DNA from: Planctomycetaceae bacterium
GTDB lineage: Bacteria; Planctomycetota; Planctomycetia; Pirellulales; UBA1268
Direction of reading: 5' to 3'
Length of the DNA: 55,987 nt
Assembly: GCA_947453375.1 (NCBI GenBank)
Contig: CANGGT010000003.1
Span: 1-55,987 of the forward strand
The notes below the pieces were generated by a model. It saw only the letters and a program-made list of their open reading frames with translations, was not told the origin of the DNA and made no database searches. Position 1 is the first letter of the stretch; every line of letters begins with the position of its first letter. Shown here piece after piece: positions 1 through 7,935 of this stretch. The position numbers were made by a program, and so were the translations under genes.

Positions 1-135
1 GCCGCGGGCGGGCATTCCTCGGGGCCGGCTCGAGCTCGGGAGCGTCTGGGGTGGACTTCGGCCCAGGAGCGCCTGGCGGCGGCGCCCGCGCCGGTCATGC
101 CCGTCAGCCCCGGCATCGACTCCACCAAGGCCCGG

Positions 136-173
136 AAAAAAAAGGGCCCGACCATCGCGCGATGGCCGGGCCC
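136..173 (-). terminator. Rho-independent terminator of the sialate esterase gene
   Basis: Read on the minus strand, a long near-perfect GC stem (144-173, with an inner CCATCGC/GCGATGG arm and an outer GGGCCCG/CGGGCCC arm) is followed by eight U residues (complement of the A run at 136-143). It lies just downstream of the stop codon at 201. No gene could be supported in bases 1-135. Confidence 0.85.
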
Positions 174-200
174 CCTGGATGTTTCACAGCCAGCCTGCGG

Positions 201-1763
201 TCAGTTGGCGTCGGCCGTGACTCCCTTGAAGTCGTCGGTGCGGAACGGCGTCAGCGGCAGGCCAGCACCGGAGTACATGTTGCACTTCGGGTTGTCGGCC
301 CAGCCGTAGCGGACGGCGACGGGGTCGGCCACGCCCTCGGCCGACACCTCGATCCGGCCGTCGGGGAGGATCGTCCCCTTGGCGTGGACGAACTTCTGAT
401 CGGCGCCGGCGATCGTGAAGCCGACCGGCTCGTTGACATCGAACGGCCGCCAGCCGCCATCGACATGCTCGAAGGCGACGACGATCTTGTTCCCCTGCTT
501 CTCCATCCCCTTGTAGAGCGGGCTGCGGGCCGGGATCCCCGCCACCTTGTAGGTGTCGGCGAGGGCCCAGCGGGCGAGCCGCTTGCCGACATCTTGCTTG
601 TTCTTCGGGTGGATGTCCTTCCCCTCGCCGATGTCGATGATCACCGCCTCGCCGGTGTTCGGCAGGGCCTTCATCGTCATCGTCTGCGCCTCACGCAATT
701 CGGCCCAACTGCTGTCGCCGGGCTGGGGCTGCTCGGCGTTGAAGTCGGCCAGCTGTACCCAATAGAAGGGGAAGTCGCCCACGCCCCACTCCTCGCGCCA
801 CGACTTGATCATGAACGGGAACAGGGCGCGGTACTGGTAGGCGCGGCCGGCGTTCGATTCCCCCTGATACCAGATCGCGCCGCGGATGCCGTAGCCGATC
901 GAGGGGGTGAGGACGCCGGAGTGGATGTTGCCCGGGCGGTGGTTGCCGAACATGTTGCCATCGGGATTGCCCGGCTGGCCCGGGGCCGGCTTCCCTTCGG
1001 CTTTCGCCTTCTCGGCCGCCGCCTTCCATTCGACCATCGCCTTGTCGTAGGCCGCCTTCTGCGCCGGATAGTCGGCCTCGACCTTCTCCCACCGCTCGAG
1101 CAGCGGCTTGAAGCGGGCATCGGCGGCAAGCGAGCTCCGCTTCACCCACGCCTCGGCGGCACTCCCGCCCCAGGCGTTGTTGATCAGCCCCACCGGCACG
1201 TCGAGGGTTTGGTGGAGCTGGCGGCCGAAGAAATAGCCGACCGCCGAAAAGTTGCCGACCGTCTCGGGGGTGCAGGCCTGCCACGAGCCGTTGAAGTTCC
1301 ACTGCGGATCTTGCGTGCCGACCTGCGGCACCGAGATCAGACGGATCTGCGGGAACTTCGCCGCCGCGCGCTCGAGATCGGGATCGGTCGAGGCGTTCAC
1401 GCTCCACTGCATGTTCGACTGCCCGGCACAGACCCACACCTCGCCGATGAGCACGTCGTGGAACGTGACGGTGTTGTTCCCCTTCACGGTCAGTTCGTGC
1501 GGGCCGCCGTATTCCTTGATCGGATCGAGCATCACCTGCCAGGCGCCGTCGGCGCCGGCCTTCGTCTCGTGCTTCTGCCCACCGAGGGTGACGGTGACGG
1601 CTTCGCCCGGCGCGGCCTTCCCCCACACCTTGTTGTGGATCCCCTGTTGGAGAACCATGTGATCGCCGAACATGTTGTTGAGCGACACGTCGGCGTGGGG
1701 CGTGGTGCCCGGCACGACGGCGAGGGCGGCGAGGAGGAGGAGGGTCGACAGCGGACGGCGCAT
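201..1763 (-). CDS. Sialate O-acetylesterase-like SGNH hydrolase, secreted
   Basis: Probably removes O-acetyl groups from sialic acid or other acetylated sugars outside the cytoplasm. The 520-residue product starts at the ATG at 1763, because the residues that follow (MRRPLSTLLLLAALAVVPG) form a clean signal peptide; the longer frame up to 1880 adds an Arg/Pro-rich stretch with no such signal. Family landmarks of the DUF303/sialate esterase group are visible: AGQSNMQW (nucleophile Ser block), WYQGESNAGR in the middle and DIGEGKDIHP near the C-terminus (Asp-His of the triad). Length fits the family (about 500-650). It is divergent from the SGNH hydrolase at 1961 and ends in a strong terminator. 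The exact acyl substrate cannot be told; many planctomycete members act on sulfated or acetylated polysaccharides (inference). Confidence 0.88.
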   Translation of the reverse strand: MRRPLSTLLLLAALAVVPGTTPHADVSLNNMFGDHMVLQQGIHNKVWGKAAPGEAVTVTLGGQKHETKAGADGAWQVMLDPIKEYGGPHELTVKGNNTVTFHDVLIGEVWVCAGQSNMQWSVNASTDPDLERAAAKFPQIRLISVPQVGTQDPQWNFNGSWQACTPETVGNFSAVGYFFGRQLHQTLDVPVGLINNAWGGSAAEAWVKRSSLAADARFKPLLERWEKVEADYPAQKAAYDKAMVEWKAAAEKAKAEGKPAPGQPGNPDGNMFGNHRPGNIHSGVLTPSIGYGIRGAIWYQGESNAGRAYQYRALFPFMIKSWREEWGVGDFPFYWVQLADFNAEQPQPGDSSWAELREAQTMTMKALPNTGEAVIIDIGEGKDIHPKNKQDVGKRLARWALADTYKVAGIPARSPLYKGMEKQGNKIVVAFEHVDGGWRPFDVNEPVGFTIAGADQKFVHAKGTILPDGRIEVSAEGVADPVAVRYGWADNPKCNMYSGAGLPLTPFRTDDFKGVTADAN

Positions 1764-1960
1764 CGGAAGACTCCGGCGGTGGAAGGGCGCTTGAGGCGCG
1801 CGAACCGATCGCACGATCCCCCTGCCCAGGCCAGAGAGGATAGCAGGCTCGAGGACGGCCTGTCGTGGCGGCAGGGGCAACGCTTGCCGGTCGCGGGAGC
1901 GGCCGGGATGATGGGCGGCTCTTCGTCCAGTGAAGCGGTCGCCCCCGAGGAGAGATCACG

Positions 1961-2836
1961 ATGACACGGTCGCCCACGAAAGGTTCGTTCCCCACCGGCA
2001 CGGTGGCCCTCCTCGGCCTCGGCCTGGCCGGAATCGGCCTGTGGTACTTCGCGGCGCTTCAGCCGGTGGCCGTCACGGAGATCCCCCCGACCGCTGTCGT
2101 GGAGACAGTCGAGCCGCGCGGCTTCGAGGGAATGCAGCGTTTCGACATGCCGCAGGCTGCCGCGCCTCCGGCGGCGGAAGCAGCCCCGCCCCCGGCGGCA
2201 GTGCCCGATGCAGGGCGCTGGGAAGAAGAGGTGGCTCGCTACGAGGTGGCCGCCCGCGCGACGCCCCCGGCCGCCGGCGCCGTGATCCTCCTCGGGGCCT
2301 CGAACATCCGCATGTGGGAGACGCTTGCCGCCGATTTTCCCGGCTTGGAGGTCGTCAACCGGGGCGTGGGGGGATGCAAGCTCACGGAACTGGCCGGCTT
2401 CGCCCCGCGTCTCCTCGCCGCTGCCAAGCCGGGGGCCGTGGTGATCTCCGCCGGGAGCAACGATGTCCATGGGGGAGCCGACGCCGAGGCCGTGCTGAAG
2501 GCGTGGCGCGACGTCATCGCCACGATCCGACGCGACCATCCCACCGTGCCGATCCTCGTGATGGGCATTCTCCCGGCAAAGTCGCGCTGGGAGGAGCGGG
2601 AGACACAGACGGCCGCCAACGGCCTGATCGAAGACGCGATCGCGGTGGCCGGCGGCTCGATCGATGGAGGGCCGGTGGAATACCTCGATGTCTGGGGGGA
2701 TTTCGTCGGGCCCGACGGCACCCCCGATGCAGAGGCCTTTCTCGACGACGACCTGCATCCGAGCGCCATCGGCAACGCCCGTCGCGCGGCGCGGATGCGC
2801 CCGGTCCTCGATCGGCTGCTGACCGCGAAACCGTGA
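1961..2836 (+). CDS. Membrane-anchored SGNH/GDSL-type hydrolase
   Basis: Small lipase/esterase-fold protein of 291 residues. An SD (GAGGAGA) precedes the ATG. Residues about 10-30 form one hydrophobic segment (VALLGLGLAGIGLWYFAAL), likely an uncleaved anchor, followed by an Ala/Pro-rich linker to about residue 90. The catalytic domain then shows SGNH blocks in order: LLGASNIRMW (block I, with GAS replacing the usual GDS), RGVGG (block II Gly), SAGSNDV (block III Asn) and DDLHPSAIG (Asp-His, block V). The change from GDS to GAS leaves the nucleophile Ser in place. It is divergent from the sialate esterase, also an SGNH enzyme, so the two may act on the same glycan; this is inference. Substrate unknown. 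Confidence 0.8.
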   Translation: MTRSPTKGSFPTGTVALLGLGLAGIGLWYFAALQPVAVTEIPPTAVVETVEPRGFEGMQRFDMPQAAAPPAAEAAPPPAAVPDAGRWEEEVARYEVAARATPPAAGAVILLGASNIRMWETLAADFPGLEVVNRGVGGCKLTELAGFAPRLLAAAKPGAVVISAGSNDVHGGADAEAVLKAWRDVIATIRRDHPTVPILVMGILPAKSRWEERETQTAANGLIEDAIAVAGGSIDGGPVEYLDVWGDFVGPDGTPDAEAFLDDDLHPSAIGNARRAARMRPVLDRLLTAKP

Positions 2837-2975
2837 CGGGCTTCGGGATGGCCGTGCCCCGGCGCTTACGCCGCTTGAGCGCCCTCCATGCCGCGTCGGG
2901 GCCGCGCCCCGATAGGATGGCTTCGGGGGGCTCGGCAGGCTGTCGGAGCCCCGTTGGCCACCGGGAGTTTTCTCG

Positions 2976-3938
2976 ATGAGTGCTGAAGAACCATCGCCTG
3001 ATTCCGCCATGGCGAGTCAGGCTCCGGCCGCGGTCGCTGCGGCAACTCCTGCCGCTGTCGCAGATGGCGGCTTCGATTTCTTTGCGGCCCTGTGGAGCGG
3101 CGTTTGGCTGCAGTTCCTGCCTGAGAGCCTCCGTGAGCCGACCGCGCGGCTGGTGGTGTTGGGGGCCTTGGCCCTCGTCTCGATGTTCCTCTTCGCCCCT
3201 GCTGCCGACGAGCGTGGCGAGGCCTACATCGAATCGACCTTCGCCCGGACGCTCGCGGCGCTGGCGGCCACGCGCGGTCTCGACAGCGCGATCTCGCTGG
3301 CTCAGAGTTCCGAGGTGAGCTTCAGCTTCGGGCCCGGCGGGAGCCTCGGCATCGGGCAGGCGCTCGATCCTGTCAACGACCTCGTCGAGCAATATGGCAG
3401 CCTGTTGCTGACGAGCACCACGGCGCTCGGCACGCAGCGCGTGGCGATGCAGATCGGGCGGGCGCTGGGATGGTGGTTGTTCGTCCCGTCGCTGGCGGCG
3501 ATCGCCGGTTCGTCCGTCGTCGGAGGACGATCGCGGCGCTCGCTGATGGGCTGGGGAACGCGGCTGTTCGGGCTCGCGCTGTTTGCCCGCCTGGCGATCC
3601 CGACGACGGCGTGGATCGATTCGGTCGTCGCCGAGCAGTTCCTCGAAAGTGGCTATCAACAGGCGGCCGCGGCGGTCACCGCCACGACGGCGGAGATCGA
3701 GCAGGTCGAACAGGCCGAAGAGATGGCGGCCAAGAACAAGGGCTGGCTCGACCGCTTCAATCCCGTCGACTACGTCGGCGAGCGGGCCCGCCGCCTCTAC
3801 GACACGCTCGCGCAGGTCGGCGAATCGATCGTCAATCTCGCCATCTACTTCACGATCTCCACGATCATTCTCCCCCTCGGCACGCTGTGGGTGCTCTCCA
3901 GGCTCTCCTCGGCGCTGTTCTCCAACCGCAGCCCCTGA
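2976..3938 (+). CDS. Unknown multi-pass membrane protein
   Basis: I do not recognise a family. The 320-residue product begins with an Ala/Pro-rich stretch of about 30 residues. Hydrophobic segments lie near residues 60-78 (ARLVVLGALALVSMFLF), 165-185 (LGWWLFVPSLAAIAGSSVV), 195-215 and 285-310 at the C-terminus (IYFTISTIILPLGTLWVL). Between the last two is a helical, charged stretch with EQVEQAEEMAAKNKG and a sequence RFNPVDYVGERARRLYDTL. No catalytic motif is apparent. It lies 139 bases after the SGNH hydrolase gene on the same strand and could be co-transcribed. The reading frame has typical high third-position GC, so the gene is likely real. Confidence 0.6.
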   Translation: MSAEEPSPDSAMASQAPAAVAAATPAAVADGGFDFFAALWSGVWLQFLPESLREPTARLVVLGALALVSMFLFAPAADERGEAYIESTFARTLAALAATRGLDSAISLAQSSEVSFSFGPGGSLGIGQALDPVNDLVEQYGSLLLTSTTALGTQRVAMQIGRALGWWLFVPSLAAIAGSSVVGGRSRRSLMGWGTRLFGLALFARLAIPTTAWIDSVVAEQFLESGYQQAAAAVTATTAEIEQVEQAEEMAAKNKGWLDRFNPVDYVGERARRLYDTLAQVGESIVNLAIYFTISTIILPLGTLWVLSRLSSALFSNRSP

Positions 3939-4329
3939 TCCGCAGCCCCTGATTGGAGCCAACGACTGGCGGCGGTCGCCGCCGTCCCCGTGACGGGGGG
4001 GCTGATCGCGGTGAGCGGACTGTGGCCCGATTCACGGCTGGCCCACGCCCTGCAGAATCTCCGACTCAACGGCGCCAGGCGTCACTCGCAAGAGCCGCAA
4101 GCCGCTCCGAAGGGGGGGTGTTCTTTCGGGTTTGGGGCCGCTCGGGGCATGAACTGGGACCCGGGATCCGCTGACTCACCGGCCGGCGGGGTGATCCGGC
4201 CGCCGGGACCGTCGTCCCTCGGCCACCCAAGAAAGCCCTGAAACGGCCGGAAAACAGGGTTTTGGAGTCGATCGATCGGGGGATGAGCACCCTCCACGGA
4301 GTCCGGTTTGAAAAATCGTGGCCCGTCCC
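3939..4329. other. Intergenic stretch, no gene supported
   Basis: About 390 bases between the unknown membrane protein and the YTV promoter region. Short GC-rich inverted repeats occur (for example CCCCGTGACGGGG near 3980), but I see no U-tract terminator and no coding frame with a convincing start. Confidence 0.5.
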
Positions 4330-4357
4330 TTGAACGGCGGTCAAGTCAACGTAATCT
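4329..4357 (+). promoter_or_regulatory. Candidate promoter with overlapping inverted repeat, YTV gene
   Basis: TTGAAC at 4330-4335 and TAATCT at 4352-4357 are separated by 16 bases, resembling sigma-70 elements. The -35 box lies inside the inverted repeat CTTGA-N7-TCAAG (4329-4345), which could be an operator. Pattern match only. Confidence 0.35.
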
Positions 4358-4385
4358 ATCCAGCTTATCAGGCGGCCGAGCTGTT

Positions 4386-4420
4386 TCGGTCGTCAGAAGA
4401 GAGGGGTCTCTTCGACCGAC
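4386..4420 (+). promoter_or_regulatory. Leader hairpin upstream of the YTV gene
   Basis: A perfect 7-bp stem GAAGAGA/TCTCTTC with a GGGG loop (4396-4413) is extended by flanking CGGTC/GACCG arms. It would lie in the 5' leader about 75 bases before the start codon. It could stabilise or regulate the mRNA of a probably abundant cell-surface protein (inference). Confidence 0.35.
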
Positions 4421-4492
4421 CGCCAGTTCGGGCCGGCTCGAGAAAAATCCTGCTCGGTCCCACTGGTTTCTTGTTCCTTTCCGGAGGTGTCA

Positions 4493-6910
4493 GTGATTCG
4501 TAAATTCGTGTTTCGAATCCTCCCCGCCTTTGCCGTTGTCGTGACGTGTGCGAGCACGTTTGCCGATGACTGTGGCAACTGCGGTGGCGGGTGTGAGGGT
4601 GGCTGCGGCAGCGCCGTGGCTTCCGAAGGTGGCGTTGTCGAAGGTGGCTCGGTCGTGGCCGACGGTGGCTGCGCTCCGGCGACCAAGACGGTGTACCAGC
4701 GTCAGTACGTGACGGAGATGAAGACCGTCACGTCGACCGAGTACACCACGGAGCAGCGCGAGCGGACCTACACGGTCAACAAGCGCGTTCCGCGGACCGA
4801 AGAGAAGTCCCGCACGGTCACCGTGCAGGTCCCCGAGACCCGGAGCCGCACGGTCAACTACACGGTCAACAAGCCCGTGACGGAGACCAAGACGTCCGAG
4901 TACACGGTCCAGGTTCCCTACACCGAGTCGGTCGAGCAGACCTACACGGTGAACGTGCCGGTTCAGGAGGAGAAGACCTCCACCTACACCGTCATGGTTC
5001 CGAAGACCGAAGAGAAGACTTCGACCTACACGGTCCAGGTCCCCTACACGGAGTCGGTTGAGCAGTCCTACACGGTGATGGTCCCCACCACCGAAGAGAA
5101 GACCTCGACCTACACCGAGCAGGTTGCCTACACCGAGCCGGTCGAGCAGTCCTACACGGTCAACGTCCCGGTTTCGGAGGAGAAGGTCTCGACCTACACG
5201 GTCCAGGTCCCCTACACCGAATCCGTCGAGCAGGCCTACACGGTCATGGTGCCGAAGTCCGAGGAGAAGGTTTCGACCTACTCGGTCCAGGTTCCCTACA
5301 CCGAGTCGGTCGAGCAGTCCTACACGGTGAACGTGCCGGTGTCGGAGGAGAAGACCTCCACCTACACCGTCCAGGTTCCCTACACCGAGTCGGTCGAGCA
5401 GTCCTACACGGTCAACGTGCCGGTTCAGGAGGAGAAGACCTCCACCTACACCGTCATGGTGCCCTACACCGAAGAGAAGGTCTCGACCTACACGGTTCAG
5501 GTCCCCTACACCGAGCAGGTCGAGCAGACCTACACGGTGAACGTTCCCTACACCGAGCAGATGACCGGCTCGCGCACCGTGCAGAAGCGGGTCGCGGTCC
5601 AGGGCACGAAGACGGTGCAGGTCCGTGGTGGCCACTGGGAGACCCAGCAGGTCCAGGTCGGTGGCGGCGTTGACGCCAACGGCTGCGAGTGCGCTCCGAA
5701 GATGTGCTGCAAGCGCGTCTGGGTGCCGACTTGCGAGACGAAGGAAGTTCCGACCTGCACCTACCAGTGCACGACGGAAGAGGTTCCCTACACCTACTCG
5801 GTGCAGAAGTGCCGGCAGGAGCAGCGGAGCAAGATGGTGAACGTGACCCGGACCCGCAGCGAAGAGCGGACTCGCACCTACACGGTGACGAACTGCCGCC
5901 CTGAAGAGCGGACCCGTTCCTACACGGTCACCAAGTACGTCCCCGAGACGAAGACCCGTTCGGTCAACGTCACGAAGTATCGTCCGGAAGAGCGGACCCG
6001 CTCCTACACCGTGACGAAGATGGTGCCCGAGACGAAGACCCGTTCGGTCAACGTCACGAAGTACCGTTCGGAAGAGCGGACCCGGACCTACACCGTCACC
6101 ACCCAGGTGGCGGAGCAGCGTACGCGTTCGGTCAACGTGACGAAGTACCGTTCGGAAGAGCGTCAGAAGTCCTACACGGTCACGAAGATGGTCCCCGAGA
6201 CGAAGACCCGCACGGTCAACGTCACGAAGTACCGTCCCGAGGAGCGCACCCGCTCCTACACCGTGACGAAGATGGTGCCCGAGACGAAGACCCGTTCGGT
6301 CAACGTCACGAAGTACCGTTCGGAAGAGCGGACCCGCAACTACACCGTCACGGTCAACGTGCCGGAAGAGCGGACCCGCAGCTACACCGTCACGAAGTAC
6401 GTGCCGGAGCAGAAGTCCCGCAGCGTCAACGTCACCAAGTACCGCACGGAAACCAAGACCCGTGAGTACCAGGTCACGAAGATGGTGCCCGAGACCATGA
6501 GCCGTGAAGAGTCCTACACGGTGATGGTCCCGCAGCAGAAGACCGAGAGCTACTCGGTCACGGTGTACGACTGCGTGCCCGAGACGAAGACGCAGACCTA
6601 CTCGGTCCGCGTTCCTCACACGGTCACGAAGGAAGTCCCCGTCCAGAAGTGTGTCTCCGTCGCCGTCGAGGTGCCGGTTGAGAACGCTTGTGGTGGCTGT
6701 GGTTCGGCTGGTGCCGGCGACGCCGGTTCGGCTGGCTCGGCTGGTGGCTGTGCCTCGGGTGACTGCGGCGGTGCCTCGGCCGGTTCGGCTTCGGCCGGCG
6801 GCTGCGGTGAGTCGGCTGCCTGTGGCAGCTGTGGCTCGGCCGGCAGCTGCGGCAAGGCCTGTGCCAAGAAGGGTTGTGGCCGTCGCCACCGTTGCAGCCG
6901 CTGCGGCTGA
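4493..6910 (+). CDS. YTV-repeat cell-surface/cell-wall protein
   Basis: Very large repetitive secreted protein of the planctomycete YTV family (Rhodopirellula repeat family), members of which have been proposed as cell-wall components. I start it at GTG 4493, because GGAGG at 4483-4487 is spaced 5 bases from it; an in-frame GTG at 4487 overlaps that SD and cannot use it. Signal peptide: MIRKFVFRILPAFAVVVTC, ending ASTFA. Residues about 82-366 are an array of 14-residue units with YTV-x-VP and acidic linkers (TESVEQ, EEKTS). Residues 395-445 form a Cys-rich hub with CECAPKMCCKR. Residues 450-670 are a second 14-residue array with basic linkers (EERTR, ETKTR) around SYTVTKMVP and SVNVTKYRP. The last 75 residues are Gly/Ser/Cys-rich with many CG and SCG pairs and end in KKGCGRRHRCSRCG. 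Likely disulfide-cross-linked outside the cell (inference). Confidence 0.9.
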   Translation: MIRKFVFRILPAFAVVVTCASTFADDCGNCGGGCEGGCGSAVASEGGVVEGGSVVADGGCAPATKTVYQRQYVTEMKTVTSTEYTTEQRERTYTVNKRVPRTEEKSRTVTVQVPETRSRTVNYTVNKPVTETKTSEYTVQVPYTESVEQTYTVNVPVQEEKTSTYTVMVPKTEEKTSTYTVQVPYTESVEQSYTVMVPTTEEKTSTYTEQVAYTEPVEQSYTVNVPVSEEKVSTYTVQVPYTESVEQAYTVMVPKSEEKVSTYSVQVPYTESVEQSYTVNVPVSEEKTSTYTVQVPYTESVEQSYTVNVPVQEEKTSTYTVMVPYTEEKVSTYTVQVPYTEQVEQTYTVNVPYTEQMTGSRTVQKRVAVQGTKTVQVRGGHWETQQVQVGGGVDANGCECAPKMCCKRVWVPTCETKEVPTCTYQCTTEEVPYTYSVQKCRQEQRSKMVNVTRTRSEERTRTYTVTNCRPEERTRSYTVTKYVPETKTRSVNVTKYRPEERTRSYTVTKMVPETKTRSVNVTKYRSEERTRTYTVTTQVAEQRTRSVNVTKYRSEERQKSYTVTKMVPETKTRTVNVTKYRPEERTRSYTVTKMVPETKTRSVNVTKYRSEERTRNYTVTVNVPEERTRSYTVTKYVPEQKSRSVNVTKYRTETKTREYQVTKMVPETMSREESYTVMVPQQKTESYSVTVYDCVPETKTQTYSVRVPHTVTKEVPVQKCVSVAVEVPVENACGGCGSAGAGDAGSAGSAGGCASGDCGGASAGSASAGGCGESAACGSCGSAGSCGKACAKKGCGRRHRCSRCG

Positions 6911-6962
6911 ACGGTGACCTCCGGCTCACAAGGCCGGATGTGACCAAACCTGATGTCAACAA

Positions 6963-7001
6963 GAGGGGGCCGGACGCCCATCGTCCGGCCCCCTCCGTTT
7001 T
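6963..7001 (+). terminator. Terminator of the YTV gene
   Basis: A perfect 14-bp stem GAGGGGGCCGGACG/CGTCCGGCCCCCTC with loop CCCAT (6963-6995) is followed by a short T run (6998-7001), about 50 bases after the stop codon. Confidence 0.8.
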
Positions 7002-7002
7002 G

Positions 7003-7110
7003 ATCGCGAGCTTTGTCTTCGCGCTCGCTCGGGCGAGCTTTATCGCGAGCTTAGTCTTCGCGCTCGCTCGGGCGGGCTTTATCGCGAGCTTTCTCTTCGC
7101 GCTCGCTCGA
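7003..7110. repeat. Tandem 39-bp repeat, 2.8 copies, non-coding
   Basis: Units start at 7003, 7042 and 7081 with ATCGCGAGCTT and share TCTTCGCGCTCGCTCG. The first unit contains a hairpin GCTCGC-TCGG-GCGAGC (7023-7038). It lies between the convergent YTV and mscL genes. No start codon and SD supports translation, although the period is a multiple of three. Confidence 0.8.
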
Positions 7111-7184
7111 GATTGATCGTCCGTTGAGCGCGGCCGCGGGTTTCTCGCGAGCCTGTCGCTCCCCGCGTATCCCCGTCAGGCCGT

Positions 7185-7610
7185 TCAGCCCCGGGCCTTG
7201 AGGAGATCGCGGATCTCCGTGAGGAGCTTCTCCTCCGTCGAAGGTTCCGGGGCCGCCGGAGCGGCGCCGGCGGCCTTCGATTTCATCAACCAGCCGAGAA
7301 ACTTCACGATGAAGAGGAACAGCGCGGCGGCGAGGATCACGAAGCTGACGACGTCCGCCAGGAAGAGCCCCACCGGCACGCCGTCGCCGATCGGCAACTT
7401 CCAATCCTTGTAGCTCTGGTCGCCCGGCATGACGGCGCCGAGGAGCGGCATGATCACGTTTTCGACGAGACTCGTGACGATCTTGCCGAACTGCGCTCCG
7501 ATGATCACGCCGACGGCGAGATCGACGACGTTGCCCTTGAAGGCAAAGTTCTTGAACTCCTCGAGGAGCGAGAAGGCCTGTTTCGTGGGGATGGAATCGG
7601 GAATCTCCAT
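7185..7610 (-). CDS. Large-conductance mechanosensitive channel MscL
   Basis: Pressure-relief channel of the cytoplasmic membrane, opening under hypo-osmotic shock. The 141-residue length is typical. The N-terminal amphipathic segment and TM1 read EFKNFAFKGNVVDLAVGVII, with the conserved GxIIGAxFGKIVxSLV pore motif. A short periplasmic loop (PGDQSYKDWKLPIGDG) leads to TM2 (FVILAAALFLFIVKFL), and a C-terminal helix follows an Ala/Pro linker. AGGAG lies about 8 bases before the ATG at 7610. Probably monocistronic. Confidence 0.97.
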   Translation of the reverse strand: MEIPDSIPTKQAFSLLEEFKNFAFKGNVVDLAVGVIIGAQFGKIVTSLVENVIMPLLGAVMPGDQSYKDWKLPIGDGVPVGLFLADVVSFVILAAALFLFIVKFLGWLMKSKAAGAAPAAPEPSTEEKLLTEIRDLLKARG

Positions 7611-7935
7611 GCGTGGGCTCCTGGGAAAAGCTTGAAAAATAAGGGTTGGGGCGTCGGCGCGGTCGCGTCGTGGGCCCCTCGGGGCCGGCCAGCGGACGAC
7701 CTGTCAGCGGCAGGCTACGCGGAGCCGAGCCGCGGGTGCAATCGAGCCTTGGTGTGGGTGTCTCTGCGGAGGTTGCCGCTTGCCTCGTTGGCGCCCGGGG
7801 CGACCTGCGCCGTCGGAGGCGCAGGATGCTTGCAGAACTGGAGAGAAGATGGTGTGTTATGAGGTGAGAGGGGGCAGTGCCCCCTTGCGACGCACACTTC
7901 CACTTCTCACTCCACGGCATTTTCAGGGGGATCGC
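7611..7935. other. Intergenic region between divergent mscL and the NTF2-like gene
   Basis: About 325 bases holding the divergent control region. A hairpin GGGGGC-AGT-GCCCCC (7870-7884) lies about 50 bases before the plus-strand start. A weak promoter-like pair TTGCAG (7830) / TGTTAT (7855) has a 19-base spacer. No gene supported. Confidence 0.4.

Noticed and set aside
4490..6889. 799-codon open frame on the minus strand opposite the YTV gene
   Set aside because: It is the reverse-complement shadow of a highly periodic, high-GC gene (its repeats LGVGNLDRVG mirror the YTV units); no SD, signal peptide or family features.
7003..7110. Tandem repeat as a CRISPR array or as coding sequence
   Set aside because: Units are directly adjacent without unique spacers, there are only about three, no cas genes lie nearby, and no SD or start supports translation.
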